From assembly GCA_016764535.1 (NCBI GenBank), contig JAESRR010000152.1:1-8714 (forward strand): a DNA stretch of 8,714 nucleotides. Direction: 5' to 3'. Below, piece by piece: positions 1 to 6,862 of the stretch (position 1 is the first letter of the stretch; the number at the start of each line of letters is the position of its first letter). The position numbers were made by a program, and so were the translations under genes. The stretch is from Cohaesibacteraceae bacterium (lineage in GTDB: Bacteria; Pseudomonadota; Alphaproteobacteria; Rhizobiales; Cohaesibacteraceae). The notes below the pieces were generated by a model. The model was given only the letters and a program-made list of their open reading frames with translations, searched no databases and was not told where the DNA came from.

Positions 1-349
1 CTGTTGCGAACAACATTAATCCCCAGGACAGAATCGAATTGAACATAATGTCCGTGGAGGGCAGGATCAAAATTGAAATCATAAGAATGTAACCAAGGCC
101 CATCAAGCCTCTGCCTGCGATCAGTAAATTGCGTCGTGCTTCCATAGGCATGGTGTTTTTTGCAAGCGCCAGCGGCCCCTTGTTGGCGAGCAACATCACG
201 AGGCCCGCAACAATCCCGGCCGGGACTACATTGGTGAGCAATGCGCGCACTGGCGGTGCAGAAATAGCATAGGATATACTGGCGAGCGCGAAGCAAATGA
301 ATACCAGAGCGACAAGGAGGATGGCATATCGGGCACTCATGGATTTCAT
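1..349 (-). CDS. Multi-pass membrane protein of unknown function, partial (N-terminal 116 residues)
   Basis: The reading frame starts at an ATG at 349 and stays open to the left edge, so the C-terminal part lies outside the window. The start is supported by GGAGA at 357-361, seven bases upstream; a second Met at codon 4 is a less likely alternative. The visible part looks like an inner-membrane protein. Hydrophobic segments lie at about residues 8-30 (YAILLVALVFICFALASISY), 37-55, 76-96 and from 101 onward. A basic loop with MEARRN (residues 69-74) sits between the second and third. I do not recognise the family. The gene lies 55 bases downstream of the MarR regulator on the same strand with no clear terminator between them, so it is probably co-transcribed and controlled by that regulator. 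MarR-linked membrane proteins are often exporters, but nothing here shows transport. Confidence 0.75.
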   Translation of the reverse strand, partial: MKSMSARYAILLVALVFICFALASISYAISAPPVRALLTNVVPAGIVAGLVMLLANKGPLALAKNTMPMEARRNLLIAGRGLMGLGYILMISILILPSTDIMFNSILSWGLMLFAT

Positions 350-404
350 TACAAAGTCTCCAGGGCTTATAAGGTATTTTTTGTTGTCGGGAGCAGGATT
401 TTTA

Positions 405-914
405 TCATTGGGAAAGAGTAGCCACACGGGCGGAGATTTTATGCATGAGAGTTATAAAATCCTGCTGCTCCTGATCAGTGAGACTGGCAAGCGAGCGTGA
501 CATGCGATCCAGATGATCCGGCATAAGATCCTTGATTCGGGCGATACCCTTTGATGTTAACTGGATCACCAGACTGCGGCCGTCGTCCGGATTGCGCCTT
601 GTTTCAACCCAGCCACCTTTTTTCAGAACATCGACCAAACCAGTCATTGTTGCGCGTTTGACAGATACAGCGTCAGCCAGGTTTGCCGGTGTCATCGGGC
701 CACCTGCATTGATAAGTACCATTAGAACCGCAAAACGCCCCTGGGACAGTCCAAATCGTGCGAAATGAGCCTCATAGCTTCCAGTGCAGTCACTGGAAAA
801 TTTGGCAATGCTGATATGAGTTCGGATGCTTTGCTTGTCGAGACCCGGAATTTCACGTGCAACCCGTTCTAGAGTTTCATGCAAAATCTTGTTTGCCGGA
901 AGTATCAATGCCAT
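405..914 (-). CDS. MarR-family winged-helix transcriptional regulator
   Basis: This 169-residue protein has the size and layout of a MarR-type dimeric repressor. Helical dimerisation segments flank a winged helix-turn-helix. The recognition region is about residues 74-99 (MTPANLADAVSVKRATMTGL onward). The wing is about 104-120 and carries RRNPDDGRS with the family-typical Asp and Arg (D110/D111, R113). The N-terminal 30 residues form an extension before the usual first helix. One Cys (C43) is present, but there is no evidence for redox sensing. The ATG at 914 has AAGGAG eight bases upstream. MarR proteins usually bind palindromes in their own promoter and release them on binding a small ligand; a fitting inverted repeat lies at 917-951. 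The membrane protein starting at 349 is the likely co-regulated gene. The ligand cannot be predicted. Confidence 0.93.
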   Translation of the reverse strand: MALILPANKILHETLERVAREIPGLDKQSIRTHISIAKFSSDCTGSYEAHFARFGLSQGRFAVLMVLINAGGPMTPANLADAVSVKRATMTGLVDVLKKGGWVETRRNPDDGRSLVIQLTSKGIARIKDLMPDHLDRMSRSLASLTDQEQQDFITLMHKISARVATLSQ

Positions 915-916
915 TG

Positions 917-951
917 GTTAGGCTCCTTACTATTTCAATAAGGCGCCTAAC
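917..951 (-). promoter_or_regulatory. Inverted-repeat operator, probably for the adjacent MarR regulator
   Basis: The arms GTTAGGCTCCTTA (917-929) and TAAGGCGCCTAAC (939-951) match as an inverted repeat at 12 of 13 positions, with 9 bases between them. The right arm also contains the self-complementary core AGGCGCCT. The repeat lies immediately upstream of the MarR start codon, covers its ribosome binding site, and spans the spacer and -10 of the candidate promoter. A bound dimer would therefore block transcription, which is the standard autoregulatory layout of MarR family genes. The repeat is seen directly; assigning it to this regulator is inference from position. Confidence 0.72.
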
Positions 952-963
952 TACAAATGTCAA
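935..963 (-). promoter_or_regulatory. Candidate sigma-70 promoter of the marR-membrane protein unit
   Basis: On the minus strand a perfect TTGACA (958-963) is followed after 17 bases by TATTGA (935-940), a weak -10. The spacer holds one arm of the inverted repeat and the start of the transcript would hold the other. The perfect -35 with a poor -10 fits a repressible promoter. The assignment is by consensus only. Confidence 0.45.
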
Positions 964-993
964 TCCAAAATGAAAAAGGTATGTCAGTGAATT

Positions 994-2088
994 TTACGAA
1001 GCATCCAGTTTAAAACCGGAACCAACGGAACGGCGGATAAACTGTGCAATCCTGTGACGGATTTTCATCATCGGTGCCTCTACGTAATAGTAGGACAATG
1101 CAGCTGTGGCAATTATGGCAGGCGTTGCGATCAAAACATTCCCGACCTGGCCGATATCGGGGAATGCGAGGATTACCAACTGACTGAGTGGAAATCCGTA
1201 AATGTAAATCCCGTAGGAAAAGTCGCCAATTTTGTTAAATTGATGAATGCTTCCACGTGGAATATACGCCAGCCAGAATGCTGTGTATCCAAGACTGAAT
1301 ATCAGCATGAGTTGGTAAAACACTGTGTCGTTTAGAAGTACGGTCGCAACCCAGCTCGATATCGCGAGCACAAAATTCAACGGGATATATTTTCGATAAA
1401 TATAAAATCCGGTTCCGGTTAGATAACAATATGAAAATCGCAGGACATGATCGACTGCATCATATTGGGTTCTTAATTCTGTAAACACTGATATGCCAAG
1501 GTAAATTCCAGTGAACATCAAGAGTACGGCACCAAACCGCCATCTTGACTGAAGCAATCCCGCCAGACCCAATACTGCAACGCCCATATAGGCAAGGGCT
1601 TCCCATCGCAGGGTCCAAAGCGGTGTATTGATTTCCCCGGAAAATGGGGCCGCAGAAAATACGCCATTTAGTATAAGAGTATTCTCGGCCATGACGGAAC
1701 CGACCAACGGAACGTACAGCCATGTTGACAGGGACTGGAAATAGGTTCCCAGCGAGACTGTGGTGACAAGCGGACCGATAATGAATGCTGTCACAAAAGC
1801 GGCAACAACAAGCCCAGGTATAAGACGCAGGATCCGCGCACAGACATAGTCGATTATATCGCGGGATCGTATAAAGCTTTGAGCAATCAGAAAGCCACTG
1901 ACGACAAAAAACACATTAACTGCATGATGTCCGAGTGAGTATCCGGTTTCTACATACAGCAATTCTCGTGCGCCGTCCCCATGTACAATTGATGCACTAT
2001 GGGTCACAACCACCGCAAAGGCTGCTAAAAACCGTATCAAATTGAAATTGTTGTCTCTGCCCAGAGAATAGTCTGCCACCGTTTTCAT
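994..2088 (-). CDS. Acyltransferase-3 family membrane O-acyltransferase
   Basis: This 364-residue polytopic inner-membrane protein belongs to the OafA/Exo-type acyltransferase-3 family. These enzymes move acetyl or other acyl groups from the cytoplasmic side onto surface polysaccharides, O-antigen, Nod factors or similar glycans. Family signatures are visible: R19 and H30 in the first segment (IRFLAAFAVVVTHS), the segment NVFFVVSGFLI at 58-68, RILRLIPGL at 85-93, and WTLRWEALAY at 158-167 with W158 and E163. About ten hydrophobic segments follow one another to the C-terminus, where YVEAPM matches the usual last helix. No periplasmic SGNH domain is attached, so this is the short form. The ATG at 2088 has no good ribosome binding site, but it gives the expected N-terminus. 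There is no glycan gene cluster around it, so the acceptor is unknown. It appears to be transcribed alone or with the downstream MarR unit (79-base gap). Confidence 0.9.
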   Translation of the reverse strand: MKTVADYSLGRDNNFNLIRFLAAFAVVVTHSASIVHGDGARELLYVETGYSLGHHAVNVFFVVSGFLIAQSFIRSRDIIDYVCARILRLIPGLVVAAFVTAFIIGPLVTTVSLGTYFQSLSTWLYVPLVGSVMAENTLILNGVFSAAPFSGEINTPLWTLRWEALAYMGVAVLGLAGLLQSRWRFGAVLLMFTGIYLGISVFTELRTQYDAVDHVLRFSYCYLTGTGFYIYRKYIPLNFVLAISSWVATVLLNDTVFYQLMLIFSLGYTAFWLAYIPRGSIHQFNKIGDFSYGIYIYGFPLSQLVILAFPDIGQVGNVLIATPAIIATAALSYYYVEAPMMKIRHRIAQFIRRSVGSGFKLDAS

Positions 2089-2179
2089 GCGGCTAATCTG
2101 ACACGATTATTCCAAAATGGTAATTTCAATAGAATTAAGGTTACTCAATAACTAGTGTATATGTATAAGCATAGTTGAG

Positions 2180-2195
2180 ATCACTTGGTCGTGAT
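2180..2195. promoter_or_regulatory. Small dyad upstream of the acyltransferase
   Basis: ATCAC and GTGAT form a perfect 5-bp inverted repeat around a 6-base spacer. It lies about 92 bases upstream of the acyltransferase start in an AT-rich spacer (2089-2369). It could be an operator, but a dyad this short is expected by chance fairly often. No convincing -35/-10 pair was found for this gene. Confidence 0.2.
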
Positions 2196-2369
2196 TACTA
2201 TTATATATGATGTGTTTAACCCATGTATTACTAACCCGGCAATAGATGGTAGTAGATACATCAAATATTATGGTGTCATGGTTACCGGCAGACCATCATC
2301 CAATCAAATATGCATTAATCCTGCGGGTTCTGGAGGCAGGTAGTGATCCCGCCCGGATTTGCCAATTGA

Positions 2370-4157
2370 TCAACCCTGACGTAACTGGCCCAAAAACTCA
2401 TCGACCTGATTACGCATCAAACCGGCCTGGCCGGATAGATGTTTTGCTGCACTCATGACTTTTGTCGACGCTTCACCCACCTCGACAGACGCAAGTTGTA
2501 CATCTGTAATGTTGGTCGACACTTTCATAGTGCCGGATGCTGCTTGCTGAACGCTACGTGCGACTTCACGTGTTGTTGCTTCCTGCTCCTGCAAGGCTGC
2601 GGCAATTACCGTTGAGCTTTCTTCCACTTGCTGGATAACACTGCCCACCTGATCGATAGAAACTGCTGCTTCTCTGGTTGCCAGTTGAATATCGTTGACG
2701 TGTTTGGAAATACCTTCGGTGGCCTTTGCTGTTTCACTTGCCAGCGCTTTAACTTCACTGGCGACCACTGCAAATCCTCTGCCTGCATCACCGGCGCGTG
2801 CCGATTCGATCGTTGCATTGAGGGCGAGCAGATTGGTTTGCTCTGCAATATCGGAAATCAAATTGACCACTTCGCCAATTTTATTGGCGGTTTCCGTTAG
2901 AACCTGCATTTGTGTTGCGGTTGTTGTGACATCTGACACCGCTTGCTGTGAAGCGCTGGTGGCGACGGCGACCTGGCGATTTATTTCCTGTATTGATGCA
3001 GACATTTCTTCAGATGCGGCCGCTACGGTATTTACGTTCATCGAAGCCTGTTCAGAGGCATCGGCAACGGTCGTGGCGCGCTCGCTGGCAGTATTGGCGA
3101 TCTGGGTCATTGACCCTGCTGTCTCCTGCAATGTGGATGCGGAACTTGCAACATTCTTTACAATCTCACCGATGTTTTGATCGAAACGATCAGCCATCTG
3201 TAGCAGGTTTTCCCGGCGTTCATGTTCAGATTTTTTCTGCTCGGTTACGAAACTTTCTTCAAGCTCTCTGGTGCGGATGAGGTTGGTTTTGAACGTCTGG
3301 CAGGCACGGGCAACAATGCCAATTTCATCGTTGCTATAGCATTTAACATCGACATCCAGATCACCTTGGATCAATGCCTCAATACCTTCAACAACAGCTT
3401 GAAGCGGTTTTATAATGGTGCTCCGCACCAGCCAGATGCTTATGACCAACCCGAGAGCAAGCGACGATATGGAGATTGTATAGATAAGTTTCAGCGCGAA
3501 CTGTTCATGGGCTTCGGCGGTTATTGCAGCAGTCTGGGTGAATTTTTCAATTTCATGCAACAGGGATACCAGTTGATTATCCAGTTTTTCTTCAGTCAGC
3601 TCAATTGAAGGGAGAAGTGGGACAACCTGTTTGACATTATTTGTTTTGAGTAAATGGAATATCTCGAATGCATGGGATTCATAGGAGGTGTGTGCTGTGT
3701 GTATTTTTGCGAGGAGTTTTTGAATGTGGCGGAATTCAACTTGTTCAGATTGGGTTGCGGCTGTGTTTATGACTTCAACAACAAGACTTTGGGCCTGATC
3801 AATTTCGACATTAATCAGGCGCGACAATTTTTCAAATGTCTTGATGGAATGCAAAAGCTCATTGTCACCGGTATTCAATGCAAGTTTTTCGTAACCAGAA
3901 CGAACTGCACGCTCAAAATTAATTGCCTGTTCCAGCTGGTGCGTCGTGATTTTGGTAATCGCCGCAGTCATCGGTAAATCACGTTCGGCGATGCTCTCGA
4001 TTTCACCACCAATCAGGTCCATCTGCCAGATGCTGATTCCAGCGACGAGGCATAACATTGAAAGACACAATGTCATCAGCCCATAAATTTTAGAGCCAAT
4101 GGACAAGGCTGATCGGTGAGATGCATTTGGGCTGTTGTGACTGGATGTATCTGCCAT
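2370..4157 (-). CDS. Methyl-accepting chemotaxis protein (intact)
   Basis: This 595-residue transmembrane chemoreceptor would control the kinase CheA through CheW in polar or clustered arrays. TM1 is about residues 24-46. A roughly 175-residue, largely helical periplasmic sensor (47-221) follows and contains the alphaproteobacterial-type stretch [20 protein letters not shown] (63-82). TM2 is about 222-245, HAMP about 246-299 (with NDEIG at 276-280), and a coiled-coil signalling domain runs to the end. The hairpin tip is intact at about 439-469 ([20 protein letters not shown] and then [11 protein letters not shown]). A likely methylation site, with adjacent Glu at 383-384, lies in ASEEMSAS. 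The C-terminus LRQG has no CheR-tethering pentapeptide. The start at 4157 is supported by length and by alignment with the paralogue; the upstream GTGGA is a weak ribosome binding site. The ligand is unknown. It is the working copy of a tandem pair. Confidence 0.95.
   Translation of the reverse strand: MADTSSHNSPNASHRSALSIGSKIYGLMTLCLSMLCLVAGISIWQMDLIGGEIESIAERDLPMTAAITKITTHQLEQAINFERAVRSGYEKLALNTGDNELLHSIKTFEKLSRLINVEIDQAQSLVVEVINTAATQSEQVEFRHIQKLLAKIHTAHTSYESHAFEIFHLLKTNNVKQVVPLLPSIELTEEKLDNQLVSLLHEIEKFTQTAAITAEAHEQFALKLIYTISISSLALGLVISIWLVRSTIIKPLQAVVEGIEALIQGDLDVDVKCYSNDEIGIVARACQTFKTNLIRTRELEESFVTEQKKSEHERRENLLQMADRFDQNIGEIVKNVASSASTLQETAGSMTQIANTASERATTVADASEQASMNVNTVAAASEEMSASIQEINRQVAVATSASQQAVSDVTTTATQMQVLTETANKIGEVVNLISDIAEQTNLLALNATIESARAGDAGRGFAVVASEVKALASETAKATEGISKHVNDIQLATREAAVSIDQVGSVIQQVEESSTVIAAALQEQEATTREVARSVQQAASGTMKVSTNITDVQLASVEVGEASTKVMSAAKHLSGQAGLMRNQVDEFLGQLRQG
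2791..2810 (-). repeat. 20-bp identity shared with the second chemoreceptor copy
   Basis: CCGGCGCGTGCCGATTCGAT here is identical to 5053-5072. Both encode part of the conserved hairpin tip (IESARAG). The two receptor genes form a direct repeat with a 2262-base offset at this point. This is protein-level conservation and possible gene conversion, not a mobile element. Confidence 0.8.
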
Positions 4158-4631
4158 TATTCCACTCTATTCCTGATGTTTCCGGACCGGGACTCTTTAC
4201 CAAAGATTGAATCTATGGGGGTTAGAAATATTAACCCGCTCGTCCTAATTGAGCACATCAGGGTTAACGAAACTGGAATATAAAATATATATTATGCATT
4301 ATTGTCTATTCAGAGTATTCAGTTATATGATTGGTCAATATAGTTAACCTGTAATCTAAATTAACGTAGGGTAATTAGAGTCCAATACCAATTCGCCTCA
4401 ATATTTACTCATTAGTATTGGGTGCATTCGATTTTGAATATTGATTTATGATGTATTATATATAACCATTTACGGGGTTGTACGTATTAGCTATACTTAT
4501 AACGCAATGTAATTCAGGCCCTAATTTCAAACACCACCATTGGCTCATCGTGGAGCATGTTAACCGGGCATGGTGTTTGTGAAATGAAGACCGCTCGCAT
4601 GCGCAAATGGCCCTGATCTGGAAATTTGACC
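4158..4631. other. AT-rich spacer between the two chemoreceptor genes
   Basis: No supportable gene is present in these 474 bases. The spacer must hold the promoter and leader of the intact receptor and the 3' end region of the broken one. It is strongly AT-rich (for example 4278-4310 and 4440-4465). It holds three copies of the heptamer GTTAACC or its complement (4262-4268, 4343-4349, 4559-4565). It also holds several imperfect dyads: GGGTTA/TAACCC at 4219-4237, TTAACCC/GGGTTAA at 4231-4267, CCAATAC/GTATTGG at 4382-4421 and AAACACCA/TGGTGTTT at 4529-4578. No hairpin followed by a T-run is evident. Any of these could be regulatory, but arms this short are partly expected by chance. Confidence 0.6.
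4231..4267 (-). promoter_or_regulatory. Nested dyad in the leader of the intact chemoreceptor
   Basis: TTAACCC (4231-4237) and GGGTTAA (4261-4267) are perfect inverted arms, with GCTC (4238-4241) and GAGC (4251-4254) nested inside. A third copy, GGGTTA at 4219-4224, can pair with the left arm instead. The element lies 74-110 bases upstream of the start codon. It could be an operator or alternative leader hairpins; there is no independent support. Confidence 0.25.
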
Positions 4632-5052
4632 CTAACCCTGACGGAGCCGGGTAAAGAATTCATTCACCTGGGTTTGCATAATATCAGCCTGGTTGGATAA
4701 ATCAGCTGCTGCAATTGTCACTTTTCCCGAAGCCTCACCAACTTCCAGGGATGCTGTTTGTACCCCGGTTATGTTGCTTGAAACTTCCTGTGTACCGGAT
4801 GCAGCTTCCTGGACACTTCGCGAAACTTCCTGAGTGGTGGCTTCCTGTTCTTCCATTGCTCCAGCTATTGCAGCTGAGCTCTGTTCGACTCTTTGAATGA
4901 CTTCGCCAACCTTGCCAATGGAATCCACGGCTTCCCGGGTTGCGCTCTGGATGTCGTTCACATAACCCGAAATTCTATCAGTGGCTTTTGCTGTCTGGGT
5001 TGCAAGGGCTTTAACTTCGCTTGCGACAACAGCAAACCCTCTGCCTGCATCG

Positions 5053-5072
5053 CCGGCGCGTGCCGATTCGAT
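5053..5072 (-). repeat. 20-bp identity shared with the first chemoreceptor copy
   Basis: This is identical to 2791-2810 and encodes the conserved IESARAG part of the signalling hairpin. It marks the closest stretch of the direct repeat formed by the two receptor genes. Confidence 0.8.
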
Positions 5073-5312
5073 TGTTGCATTAAGTGCCAACAAATTTGTC
5101 TGCTCGGCAATGTCAGTGATCAGAGAGATCACTTCGCCAATTTTGTTAGCTGTCTTCAACAGCTCCTGCATTTGAGTTGCTGTTGTTGATACTTCGCTAA
5201 CGGCCTGTCGCGAAGCATCTGATGCGACAGTCACATGTCGATTGATTTCCTGAATCGATGCGGACATTTCCCCGGATGCCGATGCCACAGTACTGACATT
5301 GACTGAAGCCTC

Positions 5313-5315
5313 TTA
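5313..5315 (-). other. Premature TAA in the second chemoreceptor
   Basis: On the minus strand the codons read GCA GCA GCT ACC TAA GAG GCT TCA. Aligned with the intact copy (V A D A S E Q A S), TAA stands where that copy has Glu. A single G-to-T change from GAA would explain it. The frame is the same on both sides, so no indel is involved here. Confidence 0.92.
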
Positions 5316-6311
5316 GGTAGCTGCTGCAACAGCCACAGCGCGTTCGCTGGTTTGTTTGGCAATGTTGTTCATTGCCCCGGCTGTTTCTTTTAGAGTATCT
5401 GCGGAAGATCCGACATGTTTTACAACTTCTCCAACTCTGGCATCAAAATTGTCCGCCATATCCAATAATAATTTGCGCTGGTTTTCGTTGGATTTTCTTT
5501 TCTGAAGCTGCTGTTCTTCTTCAAGTTCTCTTGCACGGATCATGGTTGTTTTGAATGTCCTGTATGCCATGGCAACCGCACCAATTTCGTCATCGTGGTA
5601 AACAGGAACATCGACATTCATGTTGTTCGCATTCAACGCATCAAGACCTGTGACAACTGCATTGAGCGGACGTAATATGCTTCGGCGAACCAGCCAAAGG
5701 CTGGTGACAATACCAATAATCAGGGCAAGCCCGGATATTATGAATATGAGTTTTAAGGCAAATTTCGCATGGGCTTCTGCTGTTTTTGCAGCAGTTTCTG
5801 TGAAATTTTCGATTTCGATCAAAAGTGAGTTAAGTTCGAGATCGAGTTGTTTTTGAACAGTAGAAATTGCCTTTAATTTGATTTGAACCTGCGATATGTC
5901 GCCAGCTTTTAACAACACAAAAGTCCGATTGGCCTGTGCGTCATAAGTGACATCCTCACCTTCGATTTTGTTCAATAATTTCAATACGTGTTTAAACTCT
6001 TTTGTTTCCAGTGCTGTTGCGGAAACCAGCGCATGCTCAACCAGTATTTCTGCTGCCTGGATTTCAGGTTCGATCAGGTGGGTTAGTTTATTGAACTGCT
6101 CAATGGATTTTTTCAGTGCACCGTGATCGTCCTGACCGGATGCCAATTCCTCGCCAAACCGGATGGCTCTTTCAAAATGAATAACCTGTTCAAGCTGATT
6201 GGTGGTTATTTCAGTGATCGCCGCTGTCATGGGCAAATCCCGTTCGGCAATGCCTTCCAGTTCGGCACCAATCAGGTTCATCTGCCATATACTGGTACCG
6301 GCAACCAGACA

Positions 6312-6334
6312 AAGTAGACCGAGAACAAAACCGA
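6312..6334 (-). other. Frameshift (net loss of one base) in the TM1 codons of the second chemoreceptor
   Basis: Between the codons for IYGL and CLVAG the intact paralogue has 24 bases (eight codons). Here there are 23. The exact missing base cannot be placed, but one extra base near GTTTTGTTCTC would restore a hydrophobic TM1 reading (SVLVLGLL). After the shift the first frame ends with a TGA that overlaps the internal ATG at 6281 (ATGA). Confidence 0.88.
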
Positions 6335-6453
6335 CAAGCCATAGATTTTAAATCCGATGGACATACCTGTTTTTTGGGTGTGAGTTGTTGCCTGAACAGT
6401 CGGTTGATTTGTCATGTACGCATACGCCACTTTTATCGATAGTTGTAGAATTT

Positions 6454-6483
6454 GTAATATTCGTTCAATAATTGCAGTTTCAA
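6454..6483 (-). promoter_or_regulatory. Candidate promoter of the disrupted chemoreceptor
   Basis: The minus strand reads TTGAAA (6478-6483), 18 bases, then TATTAC (6454-6459), about 40 bases upstream of the ATG at 6415. The match is moderate in a very AT-rich region where such matches are common. Confidence 0.25.
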
Positions 6484-6551
6484 TATTTGGTATTCAAATA
6501 ATTACCCGGACATTGTCTCGTGCAATAATAATTATTTACTAATTGTAAGTA

Positions 6552-6581
6552 TTGACGCTACGTAAAGCATGATTTTGTAAT
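6552..6581 (+). promoter_or_regulatory. Candidate promoter of the TRAP transporter unit
   Basis: TTGACG (6552-6557), 18 bases, then TGTAAT (6576-6581) each match the sigma-70 consensus at five of six positions. Transcription from here would give a leader of roughly 275 bases before the TRAP receptor and would include the small ORF at 6621-6782. The call is by consensus only; a nearer promoter is possible. Confidence 0.35.
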
Positions 6582-6620
6582 ATTTATTGTCTTATTTTCG
6601 TATTTTTGGTTGTTATTATT

Positions 6621-6782
6621 ATGCAATTTACGTACTGCGTGTATTTTTCTTATATATTTGGTAGTTCTGTGCTGCAACTCTTTACTTGCATGGTAATATT
6701 GATTGTTGGTGCGCCTGGTTTTTCCAATGCGGTACGGCCTGAGCCAACTTCAAGTCAGGAATTGGTGCTGGTTTATGCCTGA
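6621..6782 (+). CDS. Possible small secreted or membrane-anchored peptide (53 aa), doubtful
   Basis: ATG at 6621 to TGA at 6780-6782 encodes a 53-residue peptide with one hydrophobic stretch (about residues 15-33). It is followed by GFSNA, which resembles a signal peptidase I site (Ser at -3, Ala at -1), and then a short polar tail (VRPEPTSSQELVLVYA). An internal ATG at 6690 would give a 30-residue version with a typical signal-peptide length. Neither start has a recognisable ribosome binding site, which argues against it. It could be a leader peptide of the downstream transporter, the remnant of the 5' end of a lost secreted protein gene, or chance. I do not recognise a family. Confidence 0.25.
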   Translation: MQFTYCVYFSYIFGSSVLQLFTCMVILIVGAPGFSNAVRPEPTSSQELVLVYA

Positions 6783-6852
6783 ATTCGATCAGTAAAAATC
6801 CCCGGACATTTCAGCATTTGTTTTAATGTGGGTTGAATTGAAAAAAATCGTT

Positions 6853-6857
6853 GGAGG
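6853..6857 (+). promoter_or_regulatory. Ribosome binding site that sets the TRAP receptor start
   Basis: A strong GGAGG stands five bases before the ATG at 6863. It excludes the upstream in-frame TTG at 6851, whose codons it overlaps, and predicts high translation, as usual for periplasmic binding proteins. Confidence 0.85.
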
Positions 6858-6862
6858 AAAAT

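Larger units (their letters stand above)
4632..6415 (-). pseudogene. Methyl-accepting chemotaxis protein, disrupted by a frameshift and a nonsense codon
   Basis: This is a paralogue of the receptor at 2370-4157, alignable from end to end. The ATG at 6415 opens MTNQPTV and reaches the conserved SIGFKIYGL. Then one base is missing within 6312-6334, and translation leaves the frame and stops at 6278-6280. The correct frame resumes with CLVAGTSIWQMNLIGAELEG, matching the intact copy. It continues through the sensor, TM2 (ALKLIFIISGLALIIGIVTS), HAMP (with DDEIG) and the first signalling helix, and is cut by TAA at 5313-5315. It then runs in the same frame to TAG at 4632-4634, ending LRQG with an intact hairpin tip ([16 protein letters not shown]). 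Restoring one base and one sense codon would give 594 residues versus 595. The conserved sequence on both sides suggests recent decay, or sequence error at two places. No function is expected from the fragments, since none contains TM1, sensor and signalling tip together. Confidence 0.9.
6416..6862. other. Divergent AT-rich regulatory region
   Basis: This 447-base stretch separates the broken chemoreceptor (minus) from the TRAP solute receptor (plus). It is very AT-rich up to about 6660 and then closer to coding composition. It holds candidate promoters in both directions, a doubtful 53-codon ORF at 6621-6782, and the 10-base direct repeat CCCGGACATT (6505-6514 and 6801-6810). No other gene is supported. 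Confidence 0.6.

Noticed and set aside
2323..2352. GCGGG/CCCGC hairpin as terminator of the intact chemoreceptor
   Set aside because: The stem is only five bases plus two after a mismatch, with a 14-base loop and no T-run in the direction of transcription. It is too weak to call.
2246..2458. 70-codon plus-strand ORF in the spacer and end of the chemoreceptor
   Set aside because: It has no ribosome binding site, half of it is antisense to the receptor 3' end, and no family is recognisable.
2695..3180. 161-codon plus-strand ORF opposite the intact chemoreceptor
   Set aside because: It is antisense to the conserved signalling domain. Its low-complexity Ala/Ser/Thr content follows from the opposite coding frame, and it has no ribosome binding site. 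The similar ORF opposite the second receptor is a shadow for the same reason.
4632..5288. Stand-alone 218-residue soluble signalling protein
   Set aside because: It is the in-frame continuation of the receptor beyond the TAA. The ATG at 5288 is an internal Met of the conserved helix without a properly spaced ribosome binding site.
5313..6281. Independent 322-residue receptor starting at MNLIG
   Set aside because: Upstream homology (CLVAGTSIWQ) continues before this ATG in the same frame and matches the paralogue, so this is a fragment produced by the frameshift.
6851..6862. TTG start for the TRAP receptor giving four extra residues
   Set aside because: Those codons overlap the strong GGAGG site, and the ATG at 6863 gives a normal signal peptide.
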